Counted from the first letter of the stretch, positions 35,104 to 44,097 are shown. The stretch: 64,000 nt of DNA from an uncultured Paracoccaceae bacterium (GCA_947500005.1 CANMQJ010000021.1:24727-88726), one strand, 5' to 3'. Program-made: numbers and translations. The notes: a model not told the origin generated them from the letters alone.

Positions 35104-35249
35104 GATCCCGCTCTCCGGATTGAGTCGCATTGCACCCGCTTTATGACGAAGCGCGCGCCGCGACGCCAAGTCGATCCGACTCAAAAGCGGGCAAATGCGA
35201 CGTCGCGCGCATCCCACCCCTCGGCACGCGGGCGGCGGGGTCGGATCGT

Positions 35250-35306
35250 GAGTATTTGGAAAGAGATGAAGCGCGCCATGGCCCTTCATCTCTTCGGAAA
35301 ATACTC
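35250..35306. repeat. Long inverted repeat between the dehydrogenase and oxidase genes
   Basis: A 22-base arm (35250-35271, beginning GAGTATTTGGAAAGAG) is mirrored by a 23-base arm (35284-35306, ending GGAAAATACTC) around a 12-base loop, with two or three mismatches or slips. It lies upstream of the dehydrogenase start and downstream of the D-lactate-type oxidase on the same strand, so it probably ends a transcript or insulates the two genes. A related half (gaggaatatttgcagcaaga) occurs at 38990-39003 after thpR. Confidence 0.6.
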
Positions 35307-35338
35307 CCCCCGGAGGGCACGCGCCGGGAGGCGCGTTA

Positions 35339-36736
35339 TCAGAGAATCTTGCCGGGGTTCATGATGTTGTCCGGGTCGAGCGCGACCTTGATCGCGGCCA
35401 TGTATTTCGTGGCCGGCCCCAGTTCCTTGGCGAGATAGGGTTTCTTGCCCTGCCCGATCCCGTGCTCGCCGGTGCAGGTGCCGTCCATCGAAATGGCCAG
35501 ATCGTTGAGCCAGCCGACGAACTCGTCGGCCTTGGCGACCTCGTCGGCGTTTTCCATGTCGATCAGCAACAGGGTGTGGAAATTGCCGTCCCCGACATGT
35601 CCCACTGTGGGCGCGATCAGGCCCATCCCGGCCGCCTTCTCCTGCGCCGCGGTGACACATTCGGCCAGCCGCGAGATCGGCACGCAGACATCGGTGGAGA
35701 TGCCGCGCGCGCCCGGGCGCAGGCCGAGCGAGGCCCAGTACATGTCGTGGCGCGCCTGCCAGAGCTTGTTGCGCTCCTCGGTGGAGGTGGTCATCGCGAA
35801 GTCGCTGCCGCCGAAGTCCTCGGCGATGGTACCGAAGGTTTCGGCCTGTTCGACCACGCCGGATTCCGAGCCGTGGAATTCCAGCAGCAAGAGCGGCACC
35901 TCGGGCAGGTCGAGCTTGGAATAGGCGTTGGCGGCGCCCACCGATTGCGCGTCGAGGAGTTCGATCCGCGCCACGGGGATGCCGTACTGGATCGTGGTCA
36001 TCACCGCCCGGCAGGCGGCATCGACGGAGGGAAAGGAGCAGCGGGCCGAGCTGATCGCCTCGGGGATGCCCTGCAGGCGCAGGGTGATCTCGGTGATGAT
36101 GCCCAGCGTGCCCTCGGCGCCGACCAGCAGGCGGGTCAGGTCATACCCGGCCGAGGATTTCCGGGCGCGCTGCGCGGTGCGGATGATCTGGCCGTCCGGC
36201 ATCACCGCCTCGAGCGCCAGCACGTTGTCCTTCATCGTGCCGTAGCGCACGGCGTTGGTGCCCGAGGCGCGGGTCGAGGCCATGCCGCCCAGCGAGGCGT
36301 TGGCACCGGGGTCGATGGGGAAGAAGAGACCCTGGTCGCGCAGGTGGGTGTTGAGTTGTTCTCGCGTCACGCCGGGCTGGACCACGCAGTCGAGATCGTC
36401 GGTATGCACGGCCAGGATAGCGTTCATCTGGCCCAGATCGACCGATATTCCGCCGGCGGGGGCGTTCACGTGGCCCTCCAGCGAGGTGCCGGTGCCGAAG
36501 GGGATGACCGGGACGTGATGCTCGGCGCAGGCGCGCACGATCTCGGACACTTCCTGCGTGGAGTGTGGAAAGACCACGGCGTCGGGTGCCTGGTTGGTGA
36601 TCCAGGTGGTCGTGTGGCCATGCTGTTCGCGGATCGAGGCCCCGGTTTGCAGACGGTCTCCGAAGCGCTGCTTGAGGATGCCGAGAACGGTTTCGATCCC
36701 CTCTTCGTTGCGGGGCAATGCGGTGGCCTGGACCAT
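35339..36736 (-). CDS. FAD-linked oxidase, D-lactate dehydrogenase (cytochrome)-type
   Basis: 465 residues of the GlcD/Dld/LDHD family. PCMH FAD-binding domain (about 45-220: 'VIPFGTGTSLEGHVNAPAGG', 'DPGANASLGGMASTRASGTN', 'AGYDLTRLLVGAEGTLGII') and C-terminal cap with 'SMDGTCTGEHGIGQGKKPYL'. It oxidises a D-2-hydroxyacid and passes electrons to the respiratory chain. ATG at 36736 has GGAGAA. Single-subunit length (no glcE/glcF beside it) favours D-lactate dehydrogenase over glycolate oxidase. 602-bp-distant 2-hydroxyacid enzyme genes may share metabolism, but no operon link is visible. Confidence 0.91.
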   Translation of the reverse strand: MVQATALPRNEEGIETVLGILKQRFGDRLQTGASIREQHGHTTTWITNQAPDAVVFPHSTQEVSEIVRACAEHHVPVIPFGTGTSLEGHVNAPAGGISVDLGQMNAILAVHTDDLDCVVQPGVTREQLNTHLRDQGLFFPIDPGANASLGGMASTRASGTNAVRYGTMKDNVLALEAVMPDGQIIRTAQRARKSSAGYDLTRLLVGAEGTLGIITEITLRLQGIPEAISSARCSFPSVDAACRAVMTTIQYGIPVARIELLDAQSVGAANAYSKLDLPEVPLLLLEFHGSESGVVEQAETFGTIAEDFGGSDFAMTTSTEERNKLWQARHDMYWASLGLRPGARGISTDVCVPISRLAECVTAAQEKAAGMGLIAPTVGHVGDGNFHTLLLIDMENADEVAKADEFVGWLNDLAISMDGTCTGEHGIGQGKKPYLAKELGPATKYMAAIKVALDPDNIMNPGKIL

Positions 36737-37061
36737 GTCTGTCTTCTCCTGTTCCTGCGGCGGCGAGAGTGTCAGGCTTTGCCGGGAGGGGCAAGCGGCC
36801 GGCGGGTGGAACGGCGTGGCCGGGGGCGCTCCCGCCCCCGCGCCGGCATCTTGCGATGCAGGCTGGCGGAGTTGGGCCGGGCGCCGGGCCTGCGGCCCGG
36901 CGCGCAGGAGCATGACACAGCGGTCTGGTGCGACGCCCGGGGCGGGCGCCACCGCAGCGCGCCCGGCCGGGTGCGCTGCCGGGCCCAACCGGATCCCCGG
37001 CCCGGCGCAGCCGGGTCGGGTGTTTCGGGCGGGAGTGTTCGCCCTTTCCCCGAACGCGGGG
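36737..37061. other. 325-bp gene-less GC-rich interval with hairpins
   Basis: No convincing gene. It holds a perfect 10-bp-arm hairpin GCGCCGGGCC-TGC-GGCCCGGCGC (36881-36903) and, next to the ggt stop, CCCCG-AACG-CGGGG (37048-37061). Both could end the minus-strand ggt transcript although neither has a T tract. The remainder is low-complexity G/C. Confidence 0.5.
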
Positions 37062-38876
37062 TCATTCGCCCAGCGCGATGCCCTCGCGCCTTGGATCGGC
37101 GCCGCCGAGGAGGCGGTCGGAGATCTCGATGGCGTGCAGGCCGGAGGTGAGGTCGCGGGTGTTCACCTCGAAGCCCATCGCGGACAGGGGCTCGGCAAGC
37201 GCGCCTGCCTCGGTTCCGGCCTCGAGGTCATAGGTGCCGAAGCGGTTCACCAGGTGCGGAAGCGCCAGCGCCTGCTGCACGTCGAGCCCCCAGTCGGCCC
37301 AGGCGATGATGGACTTGGCGACATAGCCGATGATGCGGCTGCCGCCGGGCGAGCCGATCACCAGGACCGGCTTGCCGTCCTGCATCACGATGGTCGGACT
37401 CATCGAAGAGCGCGGCCGCTTGCCCGGCTCGACCCGGTTGGCGATGGGAACCCCGTTGCGGTGGGTGCGGAAGGAGAAATCGGTCAGCTCGTTGTTGAGC
37501 AGGAAGCCCGCCGCCATGAGGCGCGAACCGAAGCCGTTCTCGATGGTCGTGGTCATCGACAGCGCGTTGCCGTAGCGGTCGACGATGGAGATATGCGAAG
37601 TGGAGGGAAGTTCCAGCGAGGCGTCGTCGGCCCAGAGGAAGGCGTGATCCCAGGGCGGCTCTCCCGGGGCGACGCCCTCTTCGGGGAGCGCGTCGGTGCG
37701 GTCGAGGATCATGCCGCGCTCCTCGAGATAGGCGGGCTCCACCAGCCCGTCGGTCGGCATGGGGACGAAATCGCTGTCGGCCATGTAGCGACCCCTGTCG
37801 GCGAAGGCCAGGCGCGAGGCGTCGCCGATCAGGCGCCAGGCTTCGGCGCTTTGGGGTCCGAGCGCGGCGAGGTCGTAGCCGTCGAGCATGCCCAGGATCT
37901 GGCCCACGGTCAGCGCGCCGGAGGAGGGCGGGCCCATGCCGCAGACCTCGTAGGCGCGGTAGGCGGCGCAGACGGGGTCGCGTTCGATCACCTGGTAGAG
38001 GGCCAGGTCCACCGCGGAGAGCACCCCGGGGTTGCCCTCGGCCGTGCGGACCGCGCGCAGGATTTCGGCCGCCACGGGTCCGGCGTAGAAGCCCGCCGCC
38101 CCTTCGCGGGCGAGGGTGCGCAAGGTTTCGGCATAGGCGGGATTCCTGAGCGTCGCGCCCTCTTGCAGCGGTTCGCCGCCGGGCAGGAAGTAGTCGGCGG
38201 TCGCCGGGAAGCGCGACAGGCGCTCGGCATCCTCCTGCACCAGCGCGGCGAGGCGGGGAGACACGGCAAAGCCCTGCTCGGCCAGGAAGATGGCGTCGGA
38301 GAAGAGAGATTGCCAGTTCGACCGGCCCCAGCGCCGGTGCGCCTCTTCCAGCAGGGCGGGCGTGCCGGGGGTGCCGACCGAGCGGCCGCCCACCACGGCG
38401 TCGAAGAATTTCAGCGGCTCGCCGGTCTCGTCCTGGAAAAGCCGGGGCGTGGCGGCGCGCGGCGCGGTCTCGCGCCCGTCGAGCGTGGTCAGCTCTCCGG
38501 TCGCGCCGTCATACCAGACCAGGAAGGCGCCGCCGCCGAGGCCGGAGCTTTGCGGCTCCACCAGCCCGAGGACGAGTTGAACCGCGACCATCGCATCGGC
38601 GGCACTGCCGCCCGCGCGCAGGATGTTGGCGCCCGCGACCGCGGCGAGCGGGTTGGCGGCGGCGACCATCCAGTCCTGCGCCTCTACCGGGCGGCCCGCG
38701 GCCTTGGCCTCCAGCGCGGCGCCGGTCAGCGCCTGGTAGGAGGGCAGACCGACCGGTTCGGCGGCGCTCGGCTGTTGCGTGGCGGATTCGGGGGCGACGG
38801 TGTCGGCGCTTTGCTGGGCGGCGAGCGGGGCCGCGAGGGCCGTGCAGAGCAGCGCGGCGAGCAGGGATCGGGGCAT
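37062..38876 (-). CDS. ggt: Gamma-glutamyltransferase
   Basis: 604 residues. Signal peptide 1-21 (ending PLAAQ), then the Ntn-hydrolase precursor that self-cleaves into two subunits. The nucleophile Thr follows 'LELPS' in 'TSHISIVDRYGNALSMTTT', close to the usual TTHxSVVD. 'GGSAADAMVAVQLVLGLVEP', 'SSGLGGGAFLVWYD' and the small-subunit 'NNELTDFSF' and 'KRPRSSMSPTIV' are family signatures. It hydrolyses or transpeptidises glutathione in the periplasm. Long in-frame extension upstream of 38876 is not coding. Neighbours thpR and a hydroxyacid dehydrogenase do not suggest a pathway. Confidence 0.95.
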   Translation of the reverse strand: MPRSLLAALLCTALAAPLAAQQSADTVAPESATQQPSAAEPVGLPSYQALTGAALEAKAAGRPVEAQDWMVAAANPLAAVAGANILRAGGSAADAMVAVQLVLGLVEPQSSGLGGGAFLVWYDGATGELTTLDGRETAPRAATPRLFQDETGEPLKFFDAVVGGRSVGTPGTPALLEEAHRRWGRSNWQSLFSDAIFLAEQGFAVSPRLAALVQEDAERLSRFPATADYFLPGGEPLQEGATLRNPAYAETLRTLAREGAAGFYAGPVAAEILRAVRTAEGNPGVLSAVDLALYQVIERDPVCAAYRAYEVCGMGPPSSGALTVGQILGMLDGYDLAALGPQSAEAWRLIGDASRLAFADRGRYMADSDFVPMPTDGLVEPAYLEERGMILDRTDALPEEGVAPGEPPWDHAFLWADDASLELPSTSHISIVDRYGNALSMTTTIENGFGSRLMAAGFLLNNELTDFSFRTHRNGVPIANRVEPGKRPRSSMSPTIVMQDGKPVLVIGSPGGSRIIGYVAKSIIAWADWGLDVQQALALPHLVNRFGTYDLEAGTEAGALAEPLSAMGFEVNTRDLTSGLHAIEISDRLLGGADPRREGIALGE

Positions 38877-39018
38877 GGGCGGTCTCCTTTGGACGGGCCG
38901 AGTATGGCAAGCCTGGCCGCTGCGACAAAGCGGTTTCGGTGGTTGCGGCGGAAAGCGCCGGGGGCTGTCTGCCCCCGGACCCCCGAGGAATATTTGCAGC
39001 AAGAGGAAGGCACCGGCG

Positions 39019-39579
39019 TCAGGCATCGCCCCATCCGGCGGTGAGAGGGTAATGCGCCAGTTCCTCGTGCAATGCCCCGTCGGCGTGGAGGGTGGACTGG
39101 TAGAGGCCGAAGCCGGTGACGGGGAGCGGCGGGCCCTCGAAAGCGATATGGCGGGCGAGGAAGTGCTGGAGCGTTTCCAGTTCGGCGCCGCGTGCGCCGC
39201 TGCCGAAGCGGGCGAGCGTGACATGGGGGTGGAAGCGTTCGCGGCGCAGGTCGATGCCGGCGCGGCGGATCGCGGCCATGACCCGGCCGTGCAGGTCGAT
39301 GAGCGGCGGGCTGGGAGCGAACCCGGCATAGAGCACGCGCGGCCGGTTGCCGCCGAAGACGCCCAGGCCCCGCGGGGTGAGCTCGACGGGCGGCAGGGCG
39401 ATGGCCGACAGTTCCTCGTCCAGAGCGGCGAGCGCATCCTCGTCCTGCTCGTCGAGGAAGGCCAGCGTCAGGTGCAGGTTCTCCTCGGGCACCGGGCGGC
39501 CGGTGCGCAGGTCGGCCTGGAGATCGGCCAGGGCGTCGCGCAGCGGATCGTCCAGCGGGATCGCAAGAAAACAGCGCAT
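39019..39579 (-). CDS. thpR: RNA 2',3'-cyclic phosphodiesterase
   Basis: 186 residues of the 2H phosphoesterase family (ThpR/LigT). The two catalytic HxT motifs are 'NLHLTLAFL' (His36) and 'FHPHVTLARF' (near residue 120). It opens 2',3'-cyclic phosphates of RNA to 2'-phosphates. ATG at 39579; 16 bp after the hydroxyacid dehydrogenase stop on the same strand, so the two are probably co-transcribed. Confidence 0.92.
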   Translation of the reverse strand: MRCFLAIPLDDPLRDALADLQADLRTGRPVPEENLHLTLAFLDEQDEDALAALDEELSAIALPPVELTPRGLGVFGGNRPRVLYAGFAPSPPLIDLHGRVMAAIRRAGIDLRRERFHPHVTLARFGSGARGAELETLQHFLARHIAFEGPPLPVTGFGLYQSTLHADGALHEELAHYPLTAGWGDA

Positions 39580-39595
39580 CGCCCCGGGGATCGCT

Positions 39596-40582
39596 TCAGA
39601 GCATGGAGGGCACGACCTGGTCGGGCGGACGGTGGCCGTCGGCGAAGGTCTTGATGTTGATGATGACCTTCTCGCCCATCTCGATCCGGCCTTCGAGCGT
39701 GGCCGAGCCCATATGCGGCAGCAGCACCACGTTGGGCAGTTCGCGCAGGCGCGGGTTCACGTCGGTGCCGTGTTCGTAGACGTCGAGCCCGGCCCCCGCG
39801 ATGTCGCCCGTGCGGATCATGCGGGTCAGCGCGTTCTCGTCGATCACCTCGCCGCGCGAGGTGTTCACGATCACCGCCGAGGGTTTCATCAGCTTGAGCC
39901 GCCGCGCGTTCATCAGGTGGAAGGTCGATGGCGTCGAGGGGCAGTTGATCGAGAGGATGTCCATCCGCGCGACCATCTGGTCGAGGCTGTCCCACCATGT
40001 CGCCTCGAACTGTTCCTCGACCTCGGGGCGCAGGCGGCGGCGGTTGTGATAGTGGATCTGCATCCCGAAGGCGCGCGCGCGGCGCGCGACCGCCTGCCCG
40101 ATCCGGCCCATGCCGAGAATGCCAAGGCGCCGCCCGGCGATCCGTCCGCCCAGAAGCGCGGTCGGCGCCCAGCCGGTCCAGTCGCCCCTCTGCATCAGGG
40201 CGAGCCCCTCGGGGATGCGGCGGGTGACGGACAGGATCAGCGCCATCGTCATGTCGGCAGTATCGTCGGTCAGCACGCCCGGCGTGTTCGACACCAGGAT
40301 GCCGCGCTGCCGCGCGGTGGCCACGTCGATGTGATCGACGCCCGCGCCGTAATTGGCGATGAGCCGCAGCCGCTCGCCCGCCTGGCCCAGGAGGCCCGCG
40401 TCGATCTCGTCGGTGAGCGTGGGGACCAGCACGTCGGCCTCCTTCACGGCCGAGATCAGCTCGGACCGGGTCATCGGCGTGTCGTCCTCGCGCAGGGTCA
40501 CGTCGAACAGTTCGCTCAACCGCGTTTCCACCGCTTCGGGCAACCGTCGCGTAACGACAACACTCAGACGATCTCTTGGCAC
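39596..40582 (-). CDS. D-2-hydroxyacid dehydrogenase (glyoxylate/hydroxypyruvate reductase type)
   Basis: 328 residues. NAD(P)-binding motif 'RLGILGMGRIGQAVARRARA' with catalytic Arg in 'VIVNTSRGEVIDENAL', Glu in 'AGAGLDVYEHGTDVN' and His in 'VVLLPHMGSATLEGR'. The residues after the second strand ('HYHNRRRLRPE') suggest NADPH use, as in GhrA/GyaR enzymes. The GTG at 40582 with GGGAG seven bases before it is far better than any upstream ATG. Divergent from the SH3 protein. Confidence 0.92.
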   Translation of the reverse strand: MPRDRLSVVVTRRLPEAVETRLSELFDVTLREDDTPMTRSELISAVKEADVLVPTLTDEIDAGLLGQAGERLRLIANYGAGVDHIDVATARQRGILVSNTPGVLTDDTADMTMALILSVTRRIPEGLALMQRGDWTGWAPTALLGGRIAGRRLGILGMGRIGQAVARRARAFGMQIHYHNRRRLRPEVEEQFEATWWDSLDQMVARMDILSINCPSTPSTFHLMNARRLKLMKPSAVIVNTSRGEVIDENALTRMIRTGDIAGAGLDVYEHGTDVNPRLRELPNVVLLPHMGSATLEGRIEMGEKVIINIKTFADGHRPPDQVVPSML

Positions 40583-40694
40583 TTCCGCTCTCCCATCGCT
40601 TTGCAAGTTCCCTCGCGCCGTGGCATCGTGGCGCATGAACAGGCGGGGCACAAGAACCCCATGCGCAAATGACGCAGCCTTTTCCGTGACGGGC

Positions 40695-41243
40695 ATGGCG
40701 GACCATTCAGGCAGGCACAACGTGAGCAGTAAAGGTATCTTGGCGCGCCGCGCCGTGGCGGCGATTCTTCTGTCGATCCTGGCCCTTGGCGGCGCCGCGG
40801 CGCAGGCCGAGGAGAAGCGCGGGCCGGTCACCAACCTGCCCTTGCCGCGCTTCGTCTCGATGAAGGCCAGCGAGGGGAACGTGCGGCGTGGCCCGTCGTT
40901 GACCCATCGCATCGACTGGGTGTTCAAGCGCCGCGACATGCCGCTGATGATCACCGCCGAGCATGGCCACTGGCGCAAGGTACAGGACCGCGACGGCGCG
41001 GGCGGCTGGGTGCATTACGCGCTGTTGTCCGGGGTGCGCACCGTGCTGGTCGAGAAGGACATGACGCCGATCCATGCGCGGCCCGATCCGAACTCGGTCG
41101 TGCTGGCGCATTTCGAGTTCGGCGTGGTGGCGCGGCTGGGCGATTGTCAGCCGGACTGGTGCCGGATCACCGCGGGCGGCTATCGCGGCTGGGCGCACAA
41201 GGACGGGCTTTGGGGCGTGGCCGCGGACGAGCTGCGCGACTGA
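40695..41243 (+). CDS. Exported SH3-like domain protein
   Basis: About 182 residues: N-terminal signal peptide ('ARRAVAAILLSILALGGAAAQA', cleaved near residue 36), then two bacterial SH3 (SH3_4/YgiM-like) modules: 'FVSMKASEGNVRRGPSLTHR' with 'RDGAGGWVHYALLSG', and 'MTPIHARPDPNSVVLAHFEF' with 'WCRITAGGYRGWAHKDGLWG'. Such domains bind cell-wall peptides. Start is uncertain: ATG 40695 or GTG 40722, neither with a clear ribosome site. Its end lies 6 bp from the convergent hydrolase. Confidence 0.88.
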   Translation: MADHSGRHNVSSKGILARRAVAAILLSILALGGAAAQAEEKRGPVTNLPLPRFVSMKASEGNVRRGPSLTHRIDWVFKRRDMPLMITAEHGHWRKVQDRDGAGGWVHYALLSGVRTVLVEKDMTPIHARPDPNSVVLAHFEFGVVARLGDCQPDWCRITAGGYRGWAHKDGLWGVAADELRD

Positions 41244-41249
41244 CCCGCC

Positions 41250-42158
41250 CTATTCCGTCCGCGCGATGAAATCGAGCGTGCGCCGCGCCAGTTCGGACCC
41301 CACATCTTCCTGGAGGAAATGACCGGCATCGGGCAGGACCGCGTGCGGCTGCCCTTTGGCGCCGGGGCAAAGGCGCTGGAACGTGGCGTCGGCGCCGCCC
41401 AGCACCTTGTCCTCGGCCCCGAAGAGGGTGAGCACGGGGGTGGGCAGCGTCTTGAGAACCTCCCACGCGGCGCGATTGGCCGCGCTTTCGGGATTGTCCG
41501 GGCTGTCGGGGACGAGGAGGGGGAATACCCGCGCACCGGCCTTGTAGCTTTCATCCGGGAAGGGCGCGTCATAGGCGGCGACCTCGGCCTCGGTCAGTTT
41601 CGAGACCGTGCCGCCATGCACGATGCGCCCCGCGCGGAATTCAGGCGCGTCCTGGCTGTAGGCGCGCCAGCTGCGGAACCCCTCGCTCATCGGCTGGTCG
41701 CCCGTGGGCAGCGCGGTGTTCGCGACGACCACGCGGGCGAAACGGTCCGGGAAGGCGGCCCAGAGGCGCAGGCCGATCAGCCCGCCCCAATCCTGGCAGA
41801 GCAGCGTGATGTCGCGCAGGTCCGTCCGGGTCAGCCAGTCGGACATCCATGCGACATGGCGGGCATAGGTATAATCGTCGCGCGCCGCGGGCTTGTCGGA
41901 TTTGCCGAAGCCCACGAGATCGGGCGCGACGACCCGGTGCCCGGCCCCGGCGAAAACGGGAATCATGTGGCGGTAGAGATAGGACCAGGTGGGCTCGCCA
42001 TGCATCAGGAGAACGGGCGCAGCACCGCGCGGCCCCTCATCGACATGGTGGATCCGCAGGCGGCCGCCCTCGGTATCGTCGATCTCGGTGTAATGCGGGT
42101 CGAAGGGATAGTCCTCCAGCCCCTCGAAACGCTCCTCGGGTGTGCGCAGCACCTGCAT
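41250..42158 (-). CDS. Haloalkane dehalogenase-like alpha/beta hydrolase
   Basis: 302 residues. The haloalkane dehalogenase pattern is complete by eye: oxyanion/halide loop 'LLMHGEPTWSYLYRHMIPVF', nucleophile Asp followed by halide-binding Trp in 'LCQDWGGLIGLRLWA', general acid region, and catalytic His in 'DAGHFLQEDVG'. 'YTYARHVAWMSDWL' and 'NTALPTGDQPMSEGFRSW' cap segments match subfamily I (DhlA/DhmA-like). It would hydrolyse C-halogen bonds, though close hydrolases of other esters share the fold. ATG with GGGAGG; divergent from the quinone reductase. Confidence 0.88.
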   Translation of the reverse strand: MQVLRTPEERFEGLEDYPFDPHYTEIDDTEGGRLRIHHVDEGPRGAAPVLLMHGEPTWSYLYRHMIPVFAGAGHRVVAPDLVGFGKSDKPAARDDYTYARHVAWMSDWLTRTDLRDITLLCQDWGGLIGLRLWAAFPDRFARVVVANTALPTGDQPMSEGFRSWRAYSQDAPEFRAGRIVHGGTVSKLTEAEVAAYDAPFPDESYKAGARVFPLLVPDSPDNPESAANRAAWEVLKTLPTPVLTLFGAEDKVLGGADATFQRLCPGAKGQPHAVLPDAGHFLQEDVGSELARRTLDFIARTE

Positions 42159-42249
42159 CGGCAATCCTCCCTGTATCGGGTCGACCCTAGCATTCCGGGC
42201 CGTCCCCGCTAGGGTGACGCCACGACGGAACGAGAAGGAAGACCAACCC

Positions 42250-43242
42250 ATGCATGCCATCACCTATCGCCGCTTCGGCCCCGCCCGCGAGGTCCTGACT
42301 CCGGAAGAGCTGGAGACGCCGCGGCCAGGCCCCGGCGAGGTCGTCGTCGCGCTGGCCTTTTCCGGTGTGAACCCCTCGGACGTGAAGGCGCGGGCCGGGT
42401 CGCGGCCCGGGGTGACCGAACCGCCCTACCCCGTCATCATTCCCCATAGCGACGGCGCGGGCGAGATCGTGGAGCTGGGCGAAGGCGTGGACCGCGCCCG
42501 GCTGGGTCAGCGCGTCTGGGTCTGGAACGGGCAGTGGCGGCGCGCCTTCGGCACCGCGGCCACGCATATCGTGCTGCCCGAGCAGCAGGCGGTGGCGCTG
42601 CCCGCGACGGCATCCTTCGAGACCGGCGCCACGCTTGGCATTCCCGGCCAGACCGCGACCCATACCGTGTTCCATGGCGGCCCGGTCGAGGGGCAGACGG
42701 TGCTGGTGCAGGGCGGCGGCGGCACGGTGGGATACCTTGCCTTGCAGCTGGCCCGCTGGGGCGGCGCGCGGGTGATCGCCACCGCCAGCCCGCGCGATTT
42801 CGACCGGCTGCGCGCGGCCGGGGCCGAGGCGGTGCTGGACTATGCCGATCCGGACCTCGCACGGGCCATCCTGGACGCAAATGACGGCCGCCCGGTAGAG
42901 CGCATCGTCGAGGTCGAGTTCGGCACCAATGCCGCGACCGACGCCGAGGTGATCGCCGAGAACGGCCGAATCAACGCCTATGGCTCGGCCAGGGCGATGA
43001 ACCCGGTGATCCCCTTCTACGGGCTGATGTTCAAGGCGGTCACGCTGCACATGGCGCTGATCTACCTGCTGACCGAAGAGCAGCGCGCCGAGACCACGCG
43101 CCTGCTGACCCGCGCGCTGGAGGACGGGGCGTTGTCCTGCCCGGTCGAGAGCGTCTTCGAAATGGGCGATTGCGCCGCCGCGCACGAGGCCGTGGAGGCC
43201 GGTGGGCGCGGCGGTTCGGTCCTTGTCCGGACCACCGTCTGA
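42250..43242 (+). CDS. NADPH:quinone reductase-like medium-chain dehydrogenase
   Basis: 330 residues, zinc-independent MDR family (QOR type). N-terminal GroES-like domain ('PGEVVVALAFSGVNPSDVKA') and Rossmann domain with 'VLVQGGGGTVGYLALQLARW' (AxxGxxG-like NADPH motif). No catalytic zinc cysteines are present, consistent with quinone reductases. ATG at 42250 with AAGGAAG. Last gene before tRNA-Gln and the accessory island. Confidence 0.92.
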   Translation: MHAITYRRFGPAREVLTPEELETPRPGPGEVVVALAFSGVNPSDVKARAGSRPGVTEPPYPVIIPHSDGAGEIVELGEGVDRARLGQRVWVWNGQWRRAFGTAATHIVLPEQQAVALPATASFETGATLGIPGQTATHTVFHGGPVEGQTVLVQGGGGTVGYLALQLARWGGARVIATASPRDFDRLRAAGAEAVLDYADPDLARAILDANDGRPVERIVEVEFGTNAATDAEVIAENGRINAYGSARAMNPVIPFYGLMFKAVTLHMALIYLLTEEQRAETTRLLTRALEDGALSCPVESVFEMGDCAAAHEAVEAGGRGGSVLVRTTV

Positions 43243-43334
43243 CGCGGTCGGAAGTCGGGCGACGCGGGGCCGCAAAATTTTGCGCGAGAGGTCTTGCGCC
43301 TCTCCGCACGACCGTCTAGATAGCCGTTCACCGT

Positions 43335-43409
43335 TGGGGTGTAGCCAAGTGGTAAGGCAACGGTTTTTGGTACCGCGTACCGCAGGTTCGAATCCTGCCA
43401 CCCCAGCCA
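43335..43409 (+). tRNA. tRNA-Gln(TTG)
   Basis: Full cloverleaf with encoded CCA. Acceptor TGGGGTG pairs with CACCCCA, discriminator G; D-arm GCCAAGTGGTAAGGC; anticodon loop TTTTGGT with anticodon TTG; T-arm GCAGG-TTCGAAT-CCTGC. The anticodon stem has one A-C mismatch at its base. An integrase gene remnant starts 57 bp downstream, so the 3' end of this tRNA is the probable attachment site of an integrated element. Confidence 0.96.
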
Positions 43410-43465
43410 CAAATCCGAAAAAGTTCAATGAAAACAACGACGCCAGGTCGCTTCAGACCCCCGTT

Positions 43466-43870
43466 GTGTCACAGCTGCGCGAAGCTGTAACACCGGCTGT
43501 AACACATGATCTTGCGCGCTATGCCCGCCAGCGCCGCCCGATCCGGAGCAGCAGGCGTCCTCATCACGCCGGTCCCTACCTGCTGCGACGCGGTCGGATC
43601 TACTATTTCCGCAAACGCCTGCCCCGCTGCGGATCAAACCCCGCCTCAAATCAGTTTCTCTGTCTGTCCCTGCGAACCGACCTCCCGCTCCACGCCGTGA
43701 AACGCGCCGCAAGGCTGCTCACGGTCTACGAGCAGAAGGAACAGGACATCGTGGACGCACTCAAAGACGGACTTCTGAAGCCGGAGACGGCGAAAGCCAT
43801 CCTCACGGAACTGTTGCGCGCCGAGCTGGCGCGGATCCTTTTCTCGCTCCAGCGCTTCCAACGGCTGTAG
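43466..43870 (+). pseudogene. tRNA-proximal integrase, N-terminal fragment
   Basis: About 120 residues of a tyrosine recombinase N-terminus: 'YLLRRGRIYYFRKRLP' followed by 'FLCLSLRTDLPLHAVKRAAR' is the SAM-like/DUF6538 start seen in many proteobacterial island integrases. The catalytic R-H-R-Y domain is missing. The frame is cut near 43837: the last residues ('ILFSLQRFQRL') are the antisense of the adjacent IS remnant. Start GTG at 43466 is a guess; the N-terminal 25 residues are not conserved. Confidence 0.75.
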
Positions 43871-44047
43871 AGCGTCTTGTGCGGGCCTTATTCTGCTGGT
43901 GCGTCTCGCCAGTGCAAACCATTGCGATTGATGAAGATAATGCCGCTCAGAACGCGCCTGTCGTCAACGCGTGGCTTGCCGTGGGACCTTGAAAAAAGGT
44001 TCCAGCTTCGCCATCTGTTCGTCGCTCAGCCAATAGATATTGCTCAT
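43838..44047 (-). pseudogene. IS5-superfamily (IS427/IS1031-like) transposase remnant
   Basis: On the minus strand from the ATG at 44047: 'SNIYWLSDEQMAKLEPFF', then a frameshift, then 'HGKPRVDDRRVLSGIIFINR', 'NGLHWRDAPAE', an in-frame TAA, and 'GPHKTLYSRWKRWSEK', ending near 43838. This is the well-known N-terminus of the LSDEQM...RRVLSGIIFINRNGLRWRDAP transposases. At least one frameshift and one stop make it dead. It ends inside the integrase reading frame, so it inserted there or a deletion joined them. Confidence 0.8.
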
Positions 44048-44097
44048 GTCACCGCTCCGTTTTGGGAGCCATGAATCACGCCATATCCCGGAGATCA

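Noticed and set aside
32569..35364. 931-residue open frame opposite the dimethylglycine dehydrogenase-like gene
   Set aside because: It is an antisense shadow made by high GC at third codon positions; it has no domain and the minus-strand product is clearly recognised.
36558..39044. 828-residue plus-strand frame across ggt
   Set aside because: Antisense of ggt and the gene-less gap; low-complexity Gly/Arg/Ala translation only.
37062..39437. A 791-residue ggt with a long N-terminal extension
   Set aside because: The extension lies antisense over thpR and a signal peptide begins exactly at 38876.
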